Notes under the pieces: generated by a model
The model's input: only the letters and a program-made list of their open reading frames with translations
What the model was told of the DNA's origin: nothing
The model's database searches: none
In this document: piece after piece, positions 1-9,290 of the stretch
Layout: each line of letters begins with the position of its first letter
How positions within the stretch are numbered: position 1 is the stretch's first letter
DNA from: Amycolatopsis sp. DSM 110486
GTDB taxonomy: Bacteria > Actinomycetota > Actinomycetes > Mycobacteriales > Pseudonocardiaceae
Reading direction: 5' to 3'
Length of the DNA: 64,000 bases
NCBI RefSeq assembly: GCF_019468465.1
Contig: NZ_CP080519.1
Location: 10,099,001-10,163,000 of the forward strand
Program-made: the position numbers and the translations under genes

Positions 1-922
1 GAACCTGGTGCGCGCGCCAGGTTCCCTCCACCTGCTTACCGTCCACAGTGGCCGGCCCAGTCCAACCCTTCGGAGACCGCAACACGATCATCGGCCAGGG
101 CCGCCTGCTCCGACTCCGCTGCTGCACTGCCAGATCGGCGACTACGGCGTCGAGCGCGGCCGCCATCGCCTGGTGCATCGCCGCCGGCTGGTCGCCCTCC
201 ACGTACACCGGTGCCCAACCGGCCCCGCGCAGCAGCGAATCCAGTTCGGACGGCGGGATCCGCGACAGCACCGTGGGGTTGGCGATTTTGTAGCCGTTGA
301 GGTGCAGAATCGGCAGCACGGCGCCGTCGCGGCGCGAGTCGAGGAACCGGCTCGCCTGCCAGCTGGTGGCCAGCGGTCCCGTCTCGGCTTCACCATCACC
401 GACGACGCAGGCGACGAGCAGGCCCGGGTTGTCGAACGCGGCGCCGAACGCGTGAGCGAGGGAATACCCCAGCTCACCCCCTTCGTGGATCGAGCCCGGG
501 ACGTGCGGGGAGACGTGGCTCGGCACGCCGCCGGGGAAGGAGAACTGCCGGAAGAGCTGATGCAATCCCTCCTCGTCGCGGGAAACCTCGGGCCACAGCT
601 CGGAGTACGTGCCCTCGAGCCACGTGTGCGCCCGCAGTGCGGGCCCGCCGTGGCCGGGACCGGTGACGAACATCGCGTCCAGGTCGTGAGTCAGGATCGC
701 GCGGTTGAGGTGCGCGTAGACGAAGTTCAGCCCGGGCGAGGTCCCCCAGTGGCCGAGCAGGCGCGGTTTGACCTGCCCGGCCACAAGCGGTTCCTTCAGC
801 AACGGGTTGGCCATGAGGTAGATCTGCCCCACAGTCAGGTAGTTGGCCGCCCGCCATTGGGAGTCGACCTGAGCCAGCTCGACCGGCGACAGCGTCGCGG
901 CGGTGGTGTCGAGAGCCGTCAC
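1..922 (-). CDS. xfp: Phosphoketolase (xylulose-5-P/fructose-6-P), N-terminal part, cut by window edge
   Basis: A GTG start at 922 opens a frame that stays open to base 1 (about 307 residues of a family normally near 800). It reads as the thiamine-diphosphate (PP) domain: GPGHGGP near residue 90, [18 protein letters not shown], and the cofactor motif [14 protein letters not shown]. Phosphoketolase cleaves xylulose-5-P or fructose-6-P to acetyl phosphate plus an aldose phosphate in the cytosol. The start overlaps the stop of the upstream USP gene by 4 bp (GTGA), so it is probably translationally coupled as third gene of a CBS-USP-xfp operon. The C-terminal part lies outside the window. Confidence 0.93.
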   Translation of the reverse strand, partial: MTALDTTAATLSPVELAQVDSQWRAANYLTVGQIYLMANPLLKEPLVAGQVKPRLLGHWGTSPGLNFVYAHLNRAILTHDLDAMFVTGPGHGGPALRAHTWLEGTYSELWPEVSRDEEGLHQLFRQFSFPGGVPSHVSPHVPGSIHEGGELGYSLAHAFGAAFDNPGLLVACVVGDGEAETGPLATSWQASRFLDSRRDGAVLPILHLNGYKIANPTVLSRIPPSELDSLLRGAGWAPVYVEGDQPAAMHQAMAAALDAVVADLAVQQRSRSRRPWPMIVLRSPKGWTGPATVDGKQVEGTWRAHQV

Positions 923-1821
923 CGCTTCGGCTCCGGCCGCACCACGAGCACCGGACACGACGCGTGGTGCAGCAGCGCCTGGCTCGTCGAACCGAGGAGC
1001 ATCCCGGCGAACCCGCCGCGCCCGCGGCTGCCGACGACCACCAGCTGGGACCGGTCGGACTCGGCAAGCAGGGCGTGCCGCGGCCGGTCCTGCACGAGCG
1101 TCCGGCGGACCTCGACCTCGGGGTACTTCTCCTGCCAGCCGGCGAGCCGCTGCGCCAGGAGGCGTTCCTCGGTCGGCTCCAGGGATTCCGGCTGCGGCAT
1201 CAGCCGGGCGGTGCTGTCGGCCGAGTCGTACGTGACGTCGTTCCACGCGTGCACCGCCACGAGCGGAACACTGCGGAAGTCGGCTTCTTCGAACGCGACC
1301 CCGATGGCGGCTTCGCTGTTCGGGGTGCCGTCAACCCCGACCACGACGGGGCCGTCCAGAGGCACCGGACCCTCGCCGTGCCGCCCGCGGACCACCGCCA
1401 CCGGGCAGTAGGCGTGGCTCGCGACGGTCGCGGCCGTGGCACCGACGAGCATGCCGGCGAACCCGCCGGTCCCACTCCGGCCGACCACGATCATCCGCAC
1501 GCGCCGCGACCGCTCGATCAAACTGGCGGGCGCGGCGTCGGTGAGCACCTCTGTGCGCACGGTGAGAGCCGCGTCGACGAAGAGCGCCTGTTCCCGGGCC
1601 TTCGCGACGATCCGGTCACCTTCTTGCCGGAGCTGGTCGAACAACACGTCGCTGCCGGCCGACGCACCGCCGTAGTAGAGAGCCGCCACCTGCAGGCAGT
1701 GCACGATTTCCAGCTCGAGGGCCCGACCTGACACGAGCCGCGCGGCCCAGTGGACCGCCTCGTCGGCGCCGGGGGAACCGTCGACGCCCACGACCACGGT
1801 GGTGCTGTTGCGTGTTGTCAT
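919..1821 (-). CDS. Universal stress protein, two tandem Usp domains
   Basis: A 300-residue protein with two Usp domains, each opening with a [14 protein letters not shown] strand (near residues 9 and 150). Each ends in the ATP-binding signature G-x2-G-x9-G(S/T), for example [17 protein letters not shown] in the second. It is a cytosolic, probably ATP-binding regulator of growth arrest by family analogy; no enzymatic reaction is inferred. The ATG overlaps the stop of the CBS-BON gene (ATGA), and its own stop overlaps the phosphoketolase start, so the three genes form one transcription unit. It is closely similar to the USP at 25965-26843. Confidence 0.95.
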   Translation of the reverse strand: MTTRNSTTVVVGVDGSPGADEAVHWAARLVSGRALELEIVHCLQVAALYYGGASAGSDVLFDQLRQEGDRIVAKAREQALFVDAALTVRTEVLTDAAPASLIERSRRVRMIVVGRSGTGGFAGMLVGATAATVASHAYCPVAVVRGRHGEGPVPLDGPVVVGVDGTPNSEAAIGVAFEEADFRSVPLVAVHAWNDVTYDSADSTARLMPQPESLEPTEERLLAQRLAGWQEKYPEVEVRRTLVQDRPRHALLAESDRSQLVVVGSRGRGGFAGMLLGSTSQALLHHASCPVLVVRPEPKR

Positions 1822-2432
1822 GACCAAGGGTCCTCTCCGGACGAAACTGTTTCGGCGCCGACTACGCCGGGCACCGCGAGCGCGAGCAGGGTGGCAACGT
1901 GACGGTCGGTTGTGTCGTCGTAGCGGTCGACAATGCGCACGAGCCCGTCGTGGACCTCGACCTTCCAGCGGCCCGTCCCGCCGTAGATTTCGAGCCAGTG
2001 ACGCACGTCCACCGCGATCGCGGCGTCCTCGCGCGCCAGCACCCGGACCACGTCTCCCCGGGTGACGATGCCCACCACGCGGCTGCCGTCGACGATCGGC
2101 ATCGCCCGGATCTTCGCGTCGACCAGGGCCTGGCAGAGATCGGCCACGTCGGTGCCGGAAGACATCGCGGTGACCGGCGTGCTCATCACCTGCTCCACGG
2201 TCGTGTCGACCGGCGCAGAAGGTTCGGGACGCAGATGCGCCGACCGGGTGTCGGCCGGGATCCGGCCGCGGATCAGGTCGGCTTCGGTGACGATGCCGAT
2301 GAGACGTTCGTCGTCGTCGACCACCGGCAGTGCGGTGAATCCGTGCTCGGACAGCACCTCCGCGGCCTCTTTTGCCGGCGCCCATGGATGGACCGTCACC
2401 ACCGGCGCGGACATCAGGTCTCGTGCACGCAT
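1818..2432 (-). CDS. CBS-domain pair plus BON domain protein
   Basis: A 204-residue protein that starts MRARDLMSAPVVTV. It has two CBS repeats (about residues 1-60 and 75-135) with LPVVDDDERLIGIVTEADL and MPIVDGSRVVGIVTRGDV, then a C-terminal BON-like domain (WKVEVHDGLVRIVDRYDD). CBS pairs bind adenine nucleotides, and BON domains are often membrane- or ligand-associated. It is the first gene of the CBS-USP-phosphoketolase operon, preceded by 418 bp with a DosR-box-like palindrome. A frameshifted paralogue lies at 4010-4613. In mycobacteria a CBS protein (Hrp1) belongs to the DosR regulon. Confidence 0.92.
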   Translation of the reverse strand: MRARDLMSAPVVTVHPWAPAKEAAEVLSEHGFTALPVVDDDERLIGIVTEADLIRGRIPADTRSAHLRPEPSAPVDTTVEQVMSTPVTAMSSGTDVADLCQALVDAKIRAMPIVDGSRVVGIVTRGDVVRVLAREDAAIAVDVRHWLEIYGGTGRWKVEVHDGLVRIVDRYDDTTDRHVATLLALAVPGVVGAETVSSGEDPWS

Positions 2433-2850
2433 CGGGTTCTCCCTTTCGTTGTGCTACACCGAAAATAGGCAACACCCGGCATCCGGCACTCCGGTCCGGA
2501 GTCACCGGCGCGAAGGACCAACGTCCTCAGCTCGGTGACCGAGCACCCACCCCAGGCCGTTTTGCCGACGCTCTCTTGGCACACACGGGCAGCACCCGGA
2601 CGGCCAACGAACGAGCTCCGAGTCGCGGCTGCTCGCGCGGACAATCCACCGCAGTTTCTCGGAGTTCCCGCCCGCAGGCGGCGCTTCGACCCGGCACCCC
2701 GCGCCGTCACTGCGACCGAGCCGCCACCACGTTCCGACTTGCCTCAGCACGAGGTCGTGACACGGCAACCGCAATGCGGGGTATCGCGGAAGATGCTGTC
2801 GAAGGGCACGCGCAAGCGCGCGTCACTCGCGAGGGACGGAAGCTTCGCGA
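2433..2850. other. 418-bp intergenic region, operon promoter
   Basis: No credible coding frame is seen. It separates the end of the USP gene at 2851 from the start of the CBS-BON operon at 2432. The only structured element recognised is the palindrome at 2515-2526, so this is probably the promoter and leader of the CBS-USP-phosphoketolase operon. Confidence 0.5.
2515..2526 (-). promoter_or_regulatory. DosR/DevR-box-like palindrome upstream of CBS-USP-xfp operon
   Basis: GGACCAACGTCC has GGAC/GTCC arms and sits 82 bp upstream of the CBS-BON start. The core GGACCAACG recurs at 6402 and 26931. It resembles the mycobacterial DosR site (half-site GGGACTT, partner AAGTCCC), with the same GGAC...GTCC symmetry. 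Binding is inferred, not shown. Confidence 0.5.
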
Positions 2851-3741
2851 TCATTTCCTGCTTCCCGGCCGGACCACCGCGACCGGGCACGCGGAGTGCA
2901 CCAGCAGTGCCTTACTCGTGGAGCCGAGCAGCATCCCGGTGAATCCGCCGCGCCCGCGGCTTCCGACGACGATCAGCTGGGCCTCGGCGCCGCGTTCCAG
3001 CAGCGTCCGGACCGGCCTGCCGCGCACGACCACCATCTCAACCGGCAGATCAGGGAACTTCTCGCGCCACGGAGCCAACTGCTCGTTCACCAGCCGGCGC
3101 TCGGCGGCGGCATCGGCCTCCGGGTCGAAGTCCCGTTTCCGCAGCGACCCGTCCGGAGTGATCTCGCTCCAGGTGTGGATCGCCACGAGAGTGGTTTCCC
3201 GTGCGGCGGCTTCTTCGCAGGCATAGCCGAGCGCATCGGTGCTGTCGGAAGAGCCGTCGAGCCCCACCAGAACGGGACCACCCGCCGGCGGCGGGTCGTC
3301 CGGCTTCCGGCCACGAACCACGACGACGGGGCAAGGCGCGTGGGCGGCGAGCGAGACCGCTGTAGAGCCGAGGAGCAGCCCGGTGAACCCGCCGAGACCG
3401 CGGGAACCCAACGCCACCAGTTCGGCACTCGCGCACTCCCGCAGCAAGATGCCCACCGCGCTGCCCTCGACGGCGGTCTGCTGGATCTTCAGCGAAGGCC
3501 AGCGTGCGAGCACGGCGCCTTCGGCCTCGGCGAGGCAGGACTCGGCCTGGGCCCGGAACCCGGCCCTGACGGCGCGAACTGCCATCCCCGACACCCCTGG
3601 TGGAGGAACGATGTAGGCCTGCACCAGGCGCAGCACGGCGCCCCGGCGCGCGGCCACCGCCGCGGCCCACTCTGCGGCGTGCAGCGCCGAATCGGAGCCA
3701 TCGATCCCGGCCAGCACCACGCGTTCGTCACGCCCGGACAT
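2851..3741 (-). CDS. Universal stress protein, two tandem Usp domains
   Basis: A 296-residue protein with tandem Usp domains: VVLAGIDGSDSALHAAEW at the N-terminus and VLVGLDGSSDSTDALG near residue 155. Nucleotide-loop signatures are GSRGLGGFTGLLLGSTA and [17 protein letters not shown]. The ATG at 3741 is preferred over an in-frame GTG at 3750 because the Usp fold begins immediately after it. The start lies inside the 3' end of the DUF1918 gene (14-bp overlap). It is therefore the last gene of the USP / CBS-BON / DUF1918 / USP operon that begins at 5470. Confidence 0.93.
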   Translation of the reverse strand: MSGRDERVVLAGIDGSDSALHAAEWAAAVAARRGAVLRLVQAYIVPPPGVSGMAVRAVRAGFRAQAESCLAEAEGAVLARWPSLKIQQTAVEGSAVGILLRECASAELVALGSRGLGGFTGLLLGSTAVSLAAHAPCPVVVVRGRKPDDPPPAGGPVLVGLDGSSDSTDALGYACEEAAARETTLVAIHTWSEITPDGSLRKRDFDPEADAAAERRLVNEQLAPWREKFPDLPVEMVVVRGRPVRTLLERGAEAQLIVVGSRGRGGFTGMLLGSTSKALLVHSACPVAVVRPGSRK

Positions 3742-4006
3742 TGCGTGCACCTCCCGCCCGCCGCAGGGCGCGCAGGCGCTCGAACCGGAGCCGGTCCTGT
3801 TCGTCGCGCTCGGTGATCTCGGCTTCGGTCAGGACGACGCCGTCCGGTCCGGGAAATACCGTCGACACGTGGTCGTCGGCGAGCCAGCGGACGGTGAAGG
3901 GCGGTGTCCCGTCCGGCCCGCCGACAGCGAGGATCCGGCCCCGCTGTTCGGGTAGGTCTACCCGAACCCCCTTCACGATGAGCCAGTCGCCCGGTTGTGC
4001 GTGCAT
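3728..4006 (-). CDS. DUF1918 family protein
   Basis: A 92-residue protein that starts MHAQPGDWLIVKG. It carries the compact beta-rich DUF1918 pattern (GDWL, RGRILAVGGPDGTPPFTVRW, VFPGPDGVVL). These small proteins bind no known ligand and their function is unknown. It lies 3 bp downstream of the frameshifted CBS-BON gene and overlaps the following USP start, so it is co-transcribed with stress genes. A charged, arginine-rich tail follows the domain. Confidence 0.85.
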   Translation of the reverse strand: MHAQPGDWLIVKGVRVDLPEQRGRILAVGGPDGTPPFTVRWLADDHVSTVFPGPDGVVLTEAEITERDEQDRLRFERLRALRRAGGARNVRA

Positions 4007-4009
4007 CAG

Positions 4010-4613
4010 TCACTCCTCCTCGAGATCTGCGCCGGCGACCGCCGCCGGTCCCGACAGTTCCACCCCCGTCACTCCGTCGACTGTCTTCGCGAGCGCGATG
4101 ACGAGTCGCCATTCGGCTTCGTCGGCGAAAGTCCCGGAGACAGTCACCAGCCCGCCCGTGACGGACACCGACCAAAGGTCTCGGTGTCCGGTGTAGTCGC
4201 TGAACAGGCTGCGTACCTTCGATGCGATGGCGTCGTCGTGGCTCACGAGCCGGCGGAGCAGGTCGCACCGGCTCACAATGCCCACGAGCCCCCCGCCGTC
4301 CACTACCGGGACACTGCGGAGCCGGGCGACGAGCATCCCGACGGCGATGTCGCTGACCTCGATGTCGAGGCCCACGACCTCGACCGGCTTGGTAATCACC
4401 GACTCCACGCGCAGACCCGGCCCGACCGGGCTCGCCCGTCAACACCCCGATCAGGGCATCCGACTCCGTGAAAAGACCGAGGACGCGATTATTGTCATCG
4501 ACCACGTGCAGCGCGGCGATGCCGTGCCCGGTCAGCAACGCGATCGCTTCCCGCCCCGGAGTAGTGGGCCCGACCCGCACCACAGGGCGGCTCATGATGT
4601 CCCGTGCGCGCAC
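4010..4613 (-). pseudogene. CBS-BON protein, frameshifted
   Basis: From a GTG at 4613 (GGAGG 8 nt upstream) the frame encodes VRARDIMSRPVVRVGP and the first CBS repeat, up to about residue 65. The second CBS repeat (VPVVDGGGLVGIVSRCDL) and the BON domain (LWSVSVTGGLVTVSGTFADE) continue in another frame from about 4410-4430. Together they match the intact paralogue at 1818-2432 end to end, so one small indel near 4420 separates the halves. It is either a recent inactivation or a base-calling error. It sits in an operon, 17 bp after the USP at 4631-5470. Confidence 0.8.
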
Positions 4614-4630
4614 GAGGTCCCTCCTCCGAC

Positions 4631-5470
4631 TCAGTGGACGACCGCGACTGGACACGCCGCTTGCGCGAGCAGCCGGTTGCCGGTAGAGCCGAAGAGCCCG
4701 CCGGATACGGGGCCCCGGCCACGAGTGCCGATGACGATCAGCTGTGCATCGTCGAACCCCATGAGTGCCCGCGCGGCAGAGCGGTCGCGGACCAATCGGC
4801 TCCGCACCTGCACCTCGGGGTACTTTCGCGCCAAGGTGCCGACCAGCCGGCGAAGCTCCTCTTCTTCGGTCTGCGACTCCGCTTCGACGATCTCCTGTTC
4901 ATCCAGAAGGCCCTCGTGCCACGCGTGCGCGGCGATCACCGGCACGCCCCGGCTCAGAGCGGCCTCGAAGGCGAACTGGAGCGCGCAGTCGTCCTCGTTG
5001 ACGCCGGCGACCACCGGGCCGTCCGGATTCACCCGCCCGCGCACCACTACCACCGGACAGTGAGCGCCGGCGGCCACCCGGAGCGCGACCGAACCGATGG
5101 CGACGCCGCGCAACCCGCCAACGCCGTGCGAGCCGACGACGACGAGCGAGGCTTCCGCCGAGTGCTCGATCAGCAGGTCGGCGGCGAGGCCGAGGCGCAC
5201 CAAGTACTCCGTCCTAACGCCCGGCGCCGTCTCTTCCGCGACCTGCGCGGCCCGCCGCATCCAGCGGTGGGCCCGCTCGAGTAGCAGGGGGACTTCCGGC
5301 GACCGTTGCCGTGCGGTGAGGTCCGCCGTCTCGAACAGCCCGGCGTGAAACAGCTGCAGCGCGCAACCGCGACGCGCGGCTTCCTCCGCCGCCCACCGGA
5401 CGGCGGCCAGCGCCACCTCCGATTCGTCGACTCCCGCCACCACTGGTGGGCGGGCTACCCTTCCGATCAC
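4631..5470 (-). CDS. Universal stress protein, two tandem Usp domains
   Basis: A 279-residue protein. The first Usp domain starts PPVVAGVDESEVALAAVRW and carries GSHGVGGLRGVAIGSVA. The second starts GPVVAGVNEDDCALQFAF and carries GTRGRGPVSGGLFGSTGN. The second ATP-loop is slightly divergent from the other USPs here. It is the first gene of a four-gene operon (USP, CBS-BON, DUF1918, USP). The best DosR-like box of the window lies 70 bp upstream of its ATG. Confidence 0.92.
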   Translation of the reverse strand: MIGRVARPPVVAGVDESEVALAAVRWAAEEAARRGCALQLFHAGLFETADLTARQRSPEVPLLLERAHRWMRRAAQVAEETAPGVRTEYLVRLGLAADLLIEHSAEASLVVVGSHGVGGLRGVAIGSVALRVAAGAHCPVVVVRGRVNPDGPVVAGVNEDDCALQFAFEAALSRGVPVIAAHAWHEGLLDEQEIVEAESQTEEEELRRLVGTLARKYPEVQVRSRLVRDRSAARALMGFDDAQLIVIGTRGRGPVSGGLFGSTGNRLLAQAACPVAVVH

Positions 5471-5540
5471 GTCCTGCCTCCGTTCCCCGCCTGCGGTTCC
5501 GGCGGTGATCCCACGGTCTCCCAGTGGCGACCAGACCAGT

Positions 5541-5577
5541 CAGGGGCCGAAGTCCCTTCCCCGTGGGACGAAAGCGC
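5541..5577 (-). promoter_or_regulatory. DosR/DevR-box-like sites upstream of USP operon
   Basis: AGGGGCCGAAGTCCC at 5541-5555 reads GGGACTTCGGCCCCT on the gene strand. It has the perfect DosR half-site GGGACTT and a CCCCT partner. A weaker copy, GGGACGAAAGCGC, begins at 5564. The pair lies about 70-105 bp upstream of the USP start at 5470, where an activator site is expected. DosR itself is not in this window, so the regulator is inferred. Confidence 0.6.
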
Positions 5578-5614
5578 GGAACCCTTCAGCACCGTGGCCG
5601 AGTAGACAGGCACC

Positions 5615-6243
5615 TCACGCTGCAGGCGCCGGTCGGTGCGGGGTGTAACCACTGTCCCGTGTCCTGGGCGGCAGCGTCAGGCCTCCCGCAGGAGAGCGGG
5701 GTAGGGGCACGCGCGAGCAGGTCGCGATCATGTTGATCCGCCCGCGCCGCTGCTGGGCGCTATCGACGTACCACGGCGCCTCGGGAATACCGGTGTGCAC
5801 GGCCGTGCCGTTCTTCACCGGCGAGAGCAGTCGTCCGACTTCGAAACCTGGAACCGGTACTTCCGCAGCAGGTTGTCGGCGCCGACCAACAATCGCTCGA
5901 AGATCGGGTACGCCTGCAGGAACCTGCGGGTACTCCTCGGGGTTGCAGAACGCCAACATGTCCTCCGCGCCGGCGCAGGTTGTACTAGCTGCGGTCGAAC
6001 AGCAGGACCTTCCCCGCGGCGGTCAGCAGTTCCACGTACCGCTAGAAGTACCACCCGCGCGCCCGCGCTCGGTGCGCTTCGGCAACGCCTCGATCTTCAC
6101 CGCACGGGGGTTGAGGTGCTCGGAGAAGCGTTTGAGCGTGCTCCCTTTGCCTCCGGCAGGTCCACCAGCTCGATCTGCAGCCGTGCGAGCTCCGTCTCGT
6201 AGAACGTGCGCGGCAACCACCCGACGGGCCATACGAGGGTCAT
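5615..6243 (-). pseudogene. Polyphosphate kinase 2 (PPK2) remnant
   Basis: An ATG at 6243 begins a run with the PPK2 N-terminal pattern [14 protein letters not shown]. After shifts of frame come the post-Walker segment [17 protein letters not shown], then FCNPEEY, FLQAYPIFERLLVGAD and finally VHTGIPEAPWYV with RINMIA. These blocks appear in the order of an intact PPK2 but in three frames, and the stretch between the lid region and the C-terminal block is shortened. PPK2 enzymes phosphorylate nucleotides with polyphosphate. This copy cannot make an intact enzyme. It sits between the USP operon and the acyl-CoA synthetase operon. Confidence 0.75.
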
Positions 6244-6340
6244 CAGGCCACGTCGTGCGGAAGCGTGAACCCTGACCACCCATCGCTCTGCCGCACTGAG
6301 CAACGCGAAACCAAGGTCGCGCCGCGCGGCGAACCTGCTA

Positions 6341-6415
6341 GGGACGAAAGCCCACAGCGTCCCGGCACCAGCCACACGGCGTCCGAAAGTCCCCCGTGCG
6401 GGGACCAACGCCTCT
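6341..6415 (+). promoter_or_regulatory. Cluster of DosR-like half-sites before the acs operon
   Basis: GGGACCAACGCCTCT at 6401-6415 shares GGGACCAACG with the site at 26930. A right half-site AAAGTCCCCC occurs at 6386-6395 and GGGACGAAAGCCC at 6341-6353. The nearest site is 54 bp before the leader ORF and 122 bp before the synthetase start. Such clustering is typical of activator-dependent promoters, but function is inferred. Confidence 0.45.
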
Positions 6416-6469
6416 CACGGCGACCGGCGCGCGGAGAGAGTCTGAGCACCCGGACACGAGGAGAAACTG

Positions 6470-6541
6470 ATGGGGTTCAGCACCGCGGAGCCCACATACA
6501 CCACCGAGACGCCGCCGCGCCATGGTCGGGGCCGGCCGTGA
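6470..6541 (+). CDS. Short 23-codon leader ORF overlapping the acs start
   Basis: The ATG at 6470 follows a good ribosome site (GAGGAGAAACTG) and encodes 23 residues, [20 protein letters not shown] onward. Its stop TGA overlaps the GTG of the next gene (GTGA). It may be a translationally coupling leader peptide. It may instead be the true N-terminus of the synthetase separated by a one-base shift. The strong Shine-Dalgarno in front of this ATG and none in front of 6538 supports either reading. Confidence 0.4.
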   Translation: MGFSTAEPTYTTETPPRHGRGRP

Positions 6542-8304
6542 CCTGGGCACGGATCGGAAAGCCCGAACAGGTCCAGGCTGCGGCCAACCTGCGCGACTAC
6601 GCACGGGCGCGCCGCGAGTTCCGCTGGGACGAAGCGCGTCGGGAGCTATCCGGTCTGCCGAGCGGGAACAGCCTCAACATCGCCTGCGTGGCGGTCGACC
6701 GCCACGCCGCCGAACCGAGGCGAGGGCAGACGGCGATCCGCTGGATCGACCGCCACGACCGTGCGCACGATCTCAGCTACAGCGAACTCCGCAAGCGAAC
6801 CAACCGGTTCGCGAACCTGCTGCGCGAACTCGGGGTGCGCCGCGGCGACCGGGTGTTCACCCTCCTCGGCCGCGTACCCGAACTGTACGTAGCGGCCCTG
6901 GGCACGCTGAAGGCCGGATGCGTGGTGTCGCCGCTGTTCTCCGCGTTCGGTCCCGAACCGATCCGCGAGAGGCTGCGCCTCGGCGAAGGTTCCGTACTGG
7001 TCACCACGCCTGCGCTGTACCGGCGGAAGGTACGCGGAATCCGGAACTCCTTGCCGTCACTCAGCCACGTACTCCTCGTCGGCGGCGACGCCGAACCCGG
7101 GACGATCGCGCTCGGTCCTGCTTTGTCCGCAGCGGATTCCGAGTTCGACACCGTACCCACGAAACCGGAAGACCCCGCGCTGCTGCACTTCACGAGCGGC
7201 ACGACCGGCACGCCGAAAGGTGCCCTCCACGTCCACGAATCCGTGCTCGCGCACCACGTCACCGCCCGCTACGCCCTTGACCTGCGGCCGGACGACGTGT
7301 TCTGGTGCACCGCCGATCCCGGCTGGGTGACCGGGATGTCCTACGGTGTCATCGCTCCGCTGACGCACGGCGCCACGCTGATCAGCGACGAAGGAGAATT
7401 CGACGCCTTTCGCTGGTACCGAATCCTCGCCGCGCAGCGCGTCACCGTCTGGTACACCGCTCCGACCGCGCTGCGGATGCTGATGCGCGACGCGCGAAAG
7501 CCCGGAGGTTTCGATCTGGCTGCACTACGGTTCGTCGCCAGTGTCGGCGAGCCGTTGAACCCGGAGGTCGTGGTGTGGGGCCAGGAGGCACTGGGCCTGC
7601 CGGTACACGACAACTGGTGGCAGACCGAGACAGGCGCGATCATGATCGCCAACCTCGCCGCGGCGGAGATCCGGCCAGGCTCCATGGGGCGGCCCCTCCC
7701 CGGCGTCACGGCCGGTCTGCTCGAACGAGGACCGGACGGACGCGCCCTCGTCACCGGTGGCCGGGTTCGGGAGATCACCGCGCCGGGGATGGAAGGCGAG
7801 CTCGCCCTGCGACCCGGCTGGCCGTCGATGTTCCGGGCCTACTGGCACGACTCCGAGCGCTACGCGCGCGCATTCGCCGACGGCTGGTACCTCACCGGCG
7901 ACATCGCCCGGCGGGACCAAGACGGCTATTACTGGTTCGTCGGCCGCGCGGACGACGTCATCAAATCCGCGGGCCACCTCGTAGGCCCGTTCGAAGTCGA
8001 GAACGCGCTGCTGGCGCACCCAGCAGTCGCCGAGGCCGGGGTGATCGGCAAACCGGATCCGGTGGCCGGCGAACTCGTCAAGGCGTTCGTGACGCTGCGC
8101 CCCGGCTACGAACCCACCGACGCGCTCCGATGGGAACTGCTGACTTTCGGGCGACACGCGCTCGGCGCGGTCGCACCCAAGGAGCTCGTGTTCGACCAGT
8201 GGCTACCGCACACCCGAAGCGGCAAAGTGATGCGCCGCCTGCTCAAAGCCAGGGAGCTGGGACTCCCCGAGGGCGACGTGTCCACCTTGGAGGTCCCGGG
8301 ATGA
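6538..8304 (+). CDS. AcsA-type acetyl/acyl-CoA synthetase (AMP-forming)
   Basis: A 588-residue ANL-superfamily ligase that activates a carboxylate to acyl-AMP and then acyl-CoA. Visible motifs are the P-loop [13 protein letters not shown] near residue 219, [10 protein letters not shown] near 356, [20 protein letters not shown] and the C-terminal RSGKVMRR, whose lysine is the usual acetylation-controlled catalytic residue. The sequence resembles Bacillus AcsA more than Acs, so acetate or propionate are likely substrates. The GTG start is inferred from homology beginning VTWARIGKP. It is the first enzyme of a five-gene operon whose next gene overlaps its stop by 4 bp. Confidence 0.88.
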   Translation: MTWARIGKPEQVQAAANLRDYARARREFRWDEARRELSGLPSGNSLNIACVAVDRHAAEPRRGQTAIRWIDRHDRAHDLSYSELRKRTNRFANLLRELGVRRGDRVFTLLGRVPELYVAALGTLKAGCVVSPLFSAFGPEPIRERLRLGEGSVLVTTPALYRRKVRGIRNSLPSLSHVLLVGGDAEPGTIALGPALSAADSEFDTVPTKPEDPALLHFTSGTTGTPKGALHVHESVLAHHVTARYALDLRPDDVFWCTADPGWVTGMSYGVIAPLTHGATLISDEGEFDAFRWYRILAAQRVTVWYTAPTALRMLMRDARKPGGFDLAALRFVASVGEPLNPEVVVWGQEALGLPVHDNWWQTETGAIMIANLAAAEIRPGSMGRPLPGVTAGLLERGPDGRALVTGGRVREITAPGMEGELALRPGWPSMFRAYWHDSERYARAFADGWYLTGDIARRDQDGYYWFVGRADDVIKSAGHLVGPFEVENALLAHPAVAEAGVIGKPDPVAGELVKAFVTLRPGYEPTDALRWELLTFGRHALGAVAPKELVFDQWLPHTRSGKVMRRLLKARELGLPEGDVSTLEVPG

Positions 8305-9290
8305 GCAGACGACAGGCCGCGCAGAGCGCTCGCGCGAAACACCGCACGGAACTGCTGCGCCAGATGATCCGGATCCGGCGGTTCGAAGAACGTTGCGTCG
8401 AGCTGTACAGCACGGCGCGGATCCGCGGCTTCATGCACCTCTACATCGGCGAGGAAGCGGTGGCGGCCGGAATTCTGCAGGCCGTCGGTCCCGACGACGC
8501 CGTGGTGTCGACCTACCGCGAACACGGGCACGCGCTCGCACGCGGACTGCCGATGGACTCGGTGCTCGCCGAGATGTACGGGCGCACCACCGGGTGCAGC
8601 CGCGGCCGAGGCGGCTCGATGCACCTGTTCGACGCGTCCCGGCGATTCTACGGCGGCAACGCGATCGTCGGCGGTGGACTGCCGGTCGCCGTGGGCCTGG
8701 CGCTCGCCGACGCGATGCGCGGCCGACCCCAGGTCACCGTCTGCCTGTTCGGCGACGGCGCCGTGGCCGAAGGCGAGTTCCACGAATGCCTCAACCTCGC
8801 CGCGCTCTGGCGATTGCCGGTGCTGTTCTGCTGCGAGAACAACCTGTACGCGATGGGCACGCGGCTGGACCGGGCCCAGGCGGAGGTCGATCTCGCCGCC
8901 CGCGCCGCCTCCTACGGCATGCAGGCTCGCGCAGTTGACGGCATGGACGTGCTCGCCGTCGCCGAAGCCGCCGATCAGGCCGTCGAGAAGATCCGCACCG
9001 AACCCTGCCCGCAGTTCCTCGAGCTGCGCACCTACCGCTTCCGCGCGCACTCGATGTACGACCCGGACCGGTACCGCGACAAATCGGAAATCGAGCACTG
9101 GAAGGAAGCCGACCCCATCCCCCGCCTCATGCACCGGATGACCGAGGACGGCGAACTGACCGGCCGCCGGGCGACGGCGATCGAGGCCGACGTGGACCGG
9201 GAGATCGCCGCCGCGATCGAAGCGGCCGAGGCCGGCCCGCTCGAGCCGGTCGAGGACCTCACGCGGTTCGTCTACTCGGAGCAGCCATGA
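8301..9290 (+). CDS. 2-oxoacid (pyruvate/acetoin-type) dehydrogenase E1 alpha
   Basis: A 329-residue thiamine-diphosphate subunit. It shows the E1-alpha entry motif [15 protein letters not shown], the GGSMHLFD loop, [16 protein letters not shown], and the cofactor motif [15 protein letters not shown]...CCENN. Together with E1-beta it decarboxylates a 2-oxoacid and passes the acyl group to the E2 lipoyl arm. The architecture (separate alpha and beta, single-lipoyl E2) fits pyruvate, acetoin or branched-chain complexes. The substrate cannot be fixed from sequence. ATGA overlaps couple it to both neighbours' ends. Confidence 0.92.
   Translation: MSRRQAAQSARAKHRTELLRQMIRIRRFEERCVELYSTARIRGFMHLYIGEEAVAAGILQAVGPDDAVVSTYREHGHALARGLPMDSVLAEMYGRTTGCSRGRGGSMHLFDASRRFYGGNAIVGGGLPVAVGLALADAMRGRPQVTVCLFGDGAVAEGEFHECLNLAALWRLPVLFCCENNLYAMGTRLDRAQAEVDLAARAASYGMQARAVDGMDVLAVAEAADQAVEKIRTEPCPQFLELRTYRFRAHSMYDPDRYRDKSEIEHWKEADPIPRLMHRMTEDGELTGRRATAIEADVDREIAAAIEAAEAGPLEPVEDLTRFVYSEQP

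Noticed and set aside
8..1411. Long plus-strand open frame covering the phosphoketolase and USP genes
   Set aside because: Its product is Arg/Pro-rich with no motifs; the minus strand holds recognisable genes, so it is a GC-driven shadow frame.
1822..1834. GGACCCTTGGTCA (minus strand) as another DosR-like site
   Set aside because: It lies inside the coding end of the CBS gene within a coupled operon, so it is not a convincing promoter site.
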